From positions 1 through 8,532 of the forward strand of contig JAFARH010000266.1 in assembly GCA_019245555.1 (NCBI GenBank): 8,532 nt of DNA. Direction: 5' to 3'. The notes below the pieces were generated by a model. That model worked only from the letters and a program-made list of their open reading frames with translations, made no database searches and was not told the DNA's origin. Of the stretch, positions 6,716 through 8,532 are shown piece after piece (position 1 is the first letter of the stretch; each line of letters begins with the position of its first letter). Made by a program: the position numbers and the translations under genes. This DNA comes from Betaproteobacteria bacterium. Its GTDB lineage: Bacteria; Pseudomonadota; Gammaproteobacteria; Burkholderiales; SG8-39.

Positions 6716-7221
6716 TGCGGCTTTTCTTTGCCCTGTGGCCTCCGGCAAAGACCGCTCACGCCCTGGCGCAGTGGACCCACGAAGTGAGCCGCGATACCGG
6801 CGGCGCGCCCACCGCGAGCGACAAGATCCATCTCACGCTCGCCTTCCTCGGTGATGGCGATGCCGCGAAGGCCCAAACGGCAGCATCGCGCGTGACAGGA
6901 AAGCGGCATGAGTTGCCGATCGAGCGCGGGCACTACTGGAAGCACAACAAGATCGTCTGGGTTGGGCCGCAGGCCATGCCCCGCCCGCTTGCGGCGATCG
7001 TGAACCAGCTGCACGCCGGATTGAAGGAGGAGGGCTTCATCCTCGAGGATCGTCCTTTCGCGGCGCATGTCACGCTGCTCCGTAAGGCGCGCCCGCCAGG
7101 CGCGCTGCCTCCACTTCCCGCGCTCGACTGGCCGGTGGACGAGTTCGTGCTGGTGCGCTCGCGCACTTCGCCGAAGGGCGCAACATACGAGTGGGTGGAA
7201 CGATTTCCCTTAACAGGTTGA
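6715..7221 (+). CDS. thpR: RNA 2',3'-cyclic phosphodiesterase (2'-5' RNA ligase family)
   Basis: This 168-residue 2H phosphoesterase has both HxTx signature tetrapeptides: HLTL at 39-42 (in KIHLTLAFLG) and HVTL at 118-121 (in FAAHVTLLRKA). The opening VRLFFALWPP is the typical ThpR/LigT N-terminus. The family hydrolyses RNA 2',3'-cyclic phosphodiesters to 2'-phosphomonoesters. E. coli LigT also makes and breaks 2'-5' RNA bonds in vitro, while the physiological role is unclear. The length fits the family, at about 170-180 residues. I placed the start at GTG 6715, which overlaps the TAG of the PaiB-like gene by one base. The frame is open further upstream, but only by overlapping the preceding gene with unrelated Arg-rich sequence. 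The next gene begins 4 bp after the stop. The protein is likely cytoplasmic, with no signal peptide or membrane segment. Confidence 0.93.
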   Translation: MRLFFALWPPAKTAHALAQWTHEVSRDTGGAPTASDKIHLTLAFLGDGDAAKAQTAASRVTGKRHELPIERGHYWKHNKIVWVGPQAMPRPLAAIVNQLHAGLKEEGFILEDRPFAAHVTLLRKARPPGALPPLPALDWPVDEFVLVRSRTSPKGATYEWVERFPLTG

Positions 7222-7225
7222 GCCG

Positions 7226-7492
7226 ATGCTATTCATGGTGATCGAGCATTTCCGGCCGGGCCGGGCGCCCGAGGTCTACCGGCGTTTCCGGGAGCGCGGG
7301 CGCATGGCGCCGGAGGGTTTGCGCTACGTCGCGAGCTGGGTGGACATGGACTACAAGCGCTGTTTCCAGGTGATGGAGGCGGACAACGAAGCGCTCTTCA
7401 AGCAGTGGACGGCGAATTGGGACGACCTCGTCGACTTCGAGATCGTGCCGGTGCGGACTTCCGCGGAGGCAGCAGCAGCGATGAGGCCATGA
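7226..7492 (+). CDS. DUF3303-like small protein
   Basis: This small 88-residue soluble protein opens MLFMVIEHF and contains YRRFRERGRMAPEGLRYV (18-35), SWVDMDYKRCFQVMEAD (37-53) and WDDLVDFEIVPV (65-76). The pattern matches my recollection of DUF3303, a family of short single-domain proteins of unknown function. The alternating hydrophobic strands suggest a compact alpha/beta fold, perhaps of the dimeric ferredoxin-like type, which is inference. There is no signal peptide and no catalytic motif I can name. The ATG follows the thpR stop after 4 bases. Its TGA overlaps the next ATG by 4 bp, so it sits inside a coupled operon. Function cannot be stated. Confidence 0.85.
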   Translation: MLFMVIEHFRPGRAPEVYRRFRERGRMAPEGLRYVASWVDMDYKRCFQVMEADNEALFKQWTANWDDLVDFEIVPVRTSAEAAAAMRP

Positions 7493-7971
7493 GGCTGCTT
7501 CTCGCTTGGCTGCTGGTCGCTGGCACAGCCAGCGCGCAGGAGCGCACGTTCAACGATCCGTTCATCGACCGGCTCGCCGGCGAGTGGACCCTCACGCGGC
7601 AGATCCGCGGCAAGGAGGTGGAGAACGCAGTGCGGGCAGAGTGGGTGCTGAACCATCAGTTCTTGCAGGTGCACATGATCGATAGCGTGCAGCCACCGGC
7701 TTACGAGGCGCTCATCTACATCGGGTACCAGCAGGACACGCAGCGCTACGTCGTGCATTGGCTCGACGTCTACGGCGGCAAAGGCTCCGCGATCGGCTAC
7801 GGCAAGCGCTCTGGCGATTCGATCGAAGTCGCGTTTCAGTACGACGACGGGCCGTTCTACAACACGCTGACCTGGGACACGCTCGGCCAGGGCTGGACAT
7901 TCAAGATGGAATCGGTCGACAAGGAAGGCAAGCGCAAGCTCTTCGCGATCGATACGCTGCGCAAGAAGTGA
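7489..7971 (+). CDS. Exported beta-rich protein of unknown function (DUF1579/lipocalin-like)
   Basis: This 160-residue protein has a clear signal peptide: basic MR, a hydrophobic LLLAWLLVAGT core, and ASA|QE with likely cleavage after Ala16. It is therefore probably periplasmic. The mature part is rich in alternating strands and aromatic residues. DRLAGEWTLTRQIRG (28-41) is followed by AEWVLNHQFLQVHMID near 50-65, YIGYQQDTQRYVVHWLDVYGG near 77-97 and TWDTLGQGWTFKME near 128-141. The pattern of one LAGEW motif and later strand repeats resembles lipocalin-like or DUF1579-type beta-barrels. The family name is a tentative match from memory. ATG 7489 is preferred over an in-frame GTG at 7405 because it places the signal peptide at the N-terminus and overlaps the previous stop as ATGA. 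The stop overlaps the next gene's GTG. Role unknown. Confidence 0.85.
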   Translation: MRLLLAWLLVAGTASAQERTFNDPFIDRLAGEWTLTRQIRGKEVENAVRAEWVLNHQFLQVHMIDSVQPPAYEALIYIGYQQDTQRYVVHWLDVYGGKGSAIGYGKRSGDSIEVAFQYDDGPFYNTLTWDTLGQGWTFKMESVDKEGKRKLFAIDTLRKK

Positions 7972-8532
7972 AGAAGACGGGCACTGAAGTGGTCGAGGTC
8001 GCCGGCCACGAGGTGACGATCACGAATGCGACAAAAGTTCTTTTCCCCGCGGCCGGAATCACCAAGCTCGACGTCGCCCGCTATTACATCGCGGTAGCCG
8101 ATGGCGCGCTACGCGGCGCGGGCGGCCGGCCGAGCATGCTGGTGCGCTACCCGAACGGCATCGATGGCGAATTCTTCTTCCAGAAGCGTGCGCCGGAGAA
8201 GCGCCCCGACTGGCTCGAGGTAGTCGAGCTCAAGTTCCCATCAGGTCGCAGCGCCGAGGAGCTCGTGCCGCGTGACGCGGCGGCTCTCGCATGGATGGCG
8301 AACCTCGGTTGCTTGGAGCTGCACCCGCACCCGGTGCGAGCAGAAGATCTGGATCACCCTGACGAGCTGCGCGTCGATCTCGATCCCGTGCCGGGGGTGA
8401 AATGGGCGCAGGTGCGCGACGTGGCGCAGGTGGCGAAAGCGGCTCTTGCCGATGTCGGACTCACTGGCTGGCCAAAAACCTCCGGCAAACGCGGGCTGCA
8501 CATCTACGTGCGCATCGAGCAGCGCTGGAACT
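7968..8532 (+). CDS. LigD-type DNA polymerase (Prim-Pol) domain protein, 5' part
   Basis: The frame stays open from GTG 7968 to the right edge (188 residues, no stop). It encodes most of a LigD polymerase domain, an archaeo-eukaryotic primase relative that fills gaps during bacterial non-homologous end joining, often preferring ribonucleotides. Features in order are VTITNATKVLFPAAGITKLDVARYY (16-40), RPSMLVRYPNGIDGEFFFQKR (54-74), the catalytic Asp pair DLDP (Asp137, Asp139) and motif II TSGKRGLHIYVRI (171-183) with Ser172 and His178. The third metal-binding Asp would lie beyond the window. The polymerase domain is N-terminal here. The protein is therefore either a stand-alone PolDom of the kind common in actinobacteria and some proteobacteria, or a LigD with polymerase first, as in mycobacteria. 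The pseudomonad order, with ligase before polymerase, is excluded. The GTG overlaps the previous TGA by 4 bp (GTGA). Confidence 0.9.
   Translation, partial: MKKTGTEVVEVAGHEVTITNATKVLFPAAGITKLDVARYYIAVADGALRGAGGRPSMLVRYPNGIDGEFFFQKRAPEKRPDWLEVVELKFPSGRSAEELVPRDAAALAWMANLGCLELHPHPVRAEDLDHPDELRVDLDPVPGVKWAQVRDVAQVAKAALADVGLTGWPKTSGKRGLHIYVRIEQRWN

Noticed and set aside
7405..7488. Upstream GTG start for the exported protein
   Set aside because: It would bury the signal peptide 28 residues inside the protein and overlap the DUF3303-like gene.
8241..8501. Minus-strand 86-codon open frame near the right edge
   Set aside because: It is antisense to the LigD-type polymerase domain, whose catalytic motifs are intact in the plus-strand frame.

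Overview
The window is high-GC, gene-dense, chromosomal-type DNA. It has eleven protein-coding genes, two of them cut by the window edges, and almost no intergenic space. The gene content (mfd with serB downstream, divergent from separate ispD and ispF genes) and the protein sequences best fit a proteobacterium, most likely a betaproteobacterium. That assignment is an inference from gene order and family resemblance. I saw no RNA genes, mobile elements, CRISPR arrays or long repeats, and no gene-free stretch longer than 45 bases.

Layout. (1) 1-624, plus strand: the tail of a LivF-type branched-chain amino-acid ABC transporter ATPase, then a RidA-family protein with a strong ribosome binding site. 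(2) 629-4902, minus strand: mfd (transcription-repair coupling factor) followed by serB (phosphoserine phosphatase), converging on the RidA gene with only 4 bp between stop codons. A small GC-rich hairpin spans this junction. (3) 4903-4947: a 45-bp divergent promoter region in which a perfect -10 box for mfd overlaps a good -10 box for ispD. (4) 4948-8532, plus strand: seven genes chained by 1-4 base overlaps or a 4-base gap. They are ispD, ispF, a PaiB-like FMN-binding protein, a ThpR-type RNA 2',3'-cyclic phosphodiesterase, a DUF3303-like small protein, a secreted beta-rich protein, and the start of a LigD-type polymerase (Prim-Pol) domain protein that runs off the window.

Functionally, ispD and ispF supply two steps of the MEP isoprenoid pathway. 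The genes riding behind them are unrelated to it: a flavin-binding regulator-like protein, a 2H phosphoesterase, two uncharacterised proteins and a DNA-end-repair-type polymerase. mfd and serB form a separate opposite-strand unit. Most of the window is ordinary housekeeping. The parts most worth a second look are the accessory tail behind ispF, especially the Prim-Pol gene in the same operon as a 2H phosphoesterase, and the compact shared promoter between mfd and ispD. I found no clear evidence of a wholly new system.
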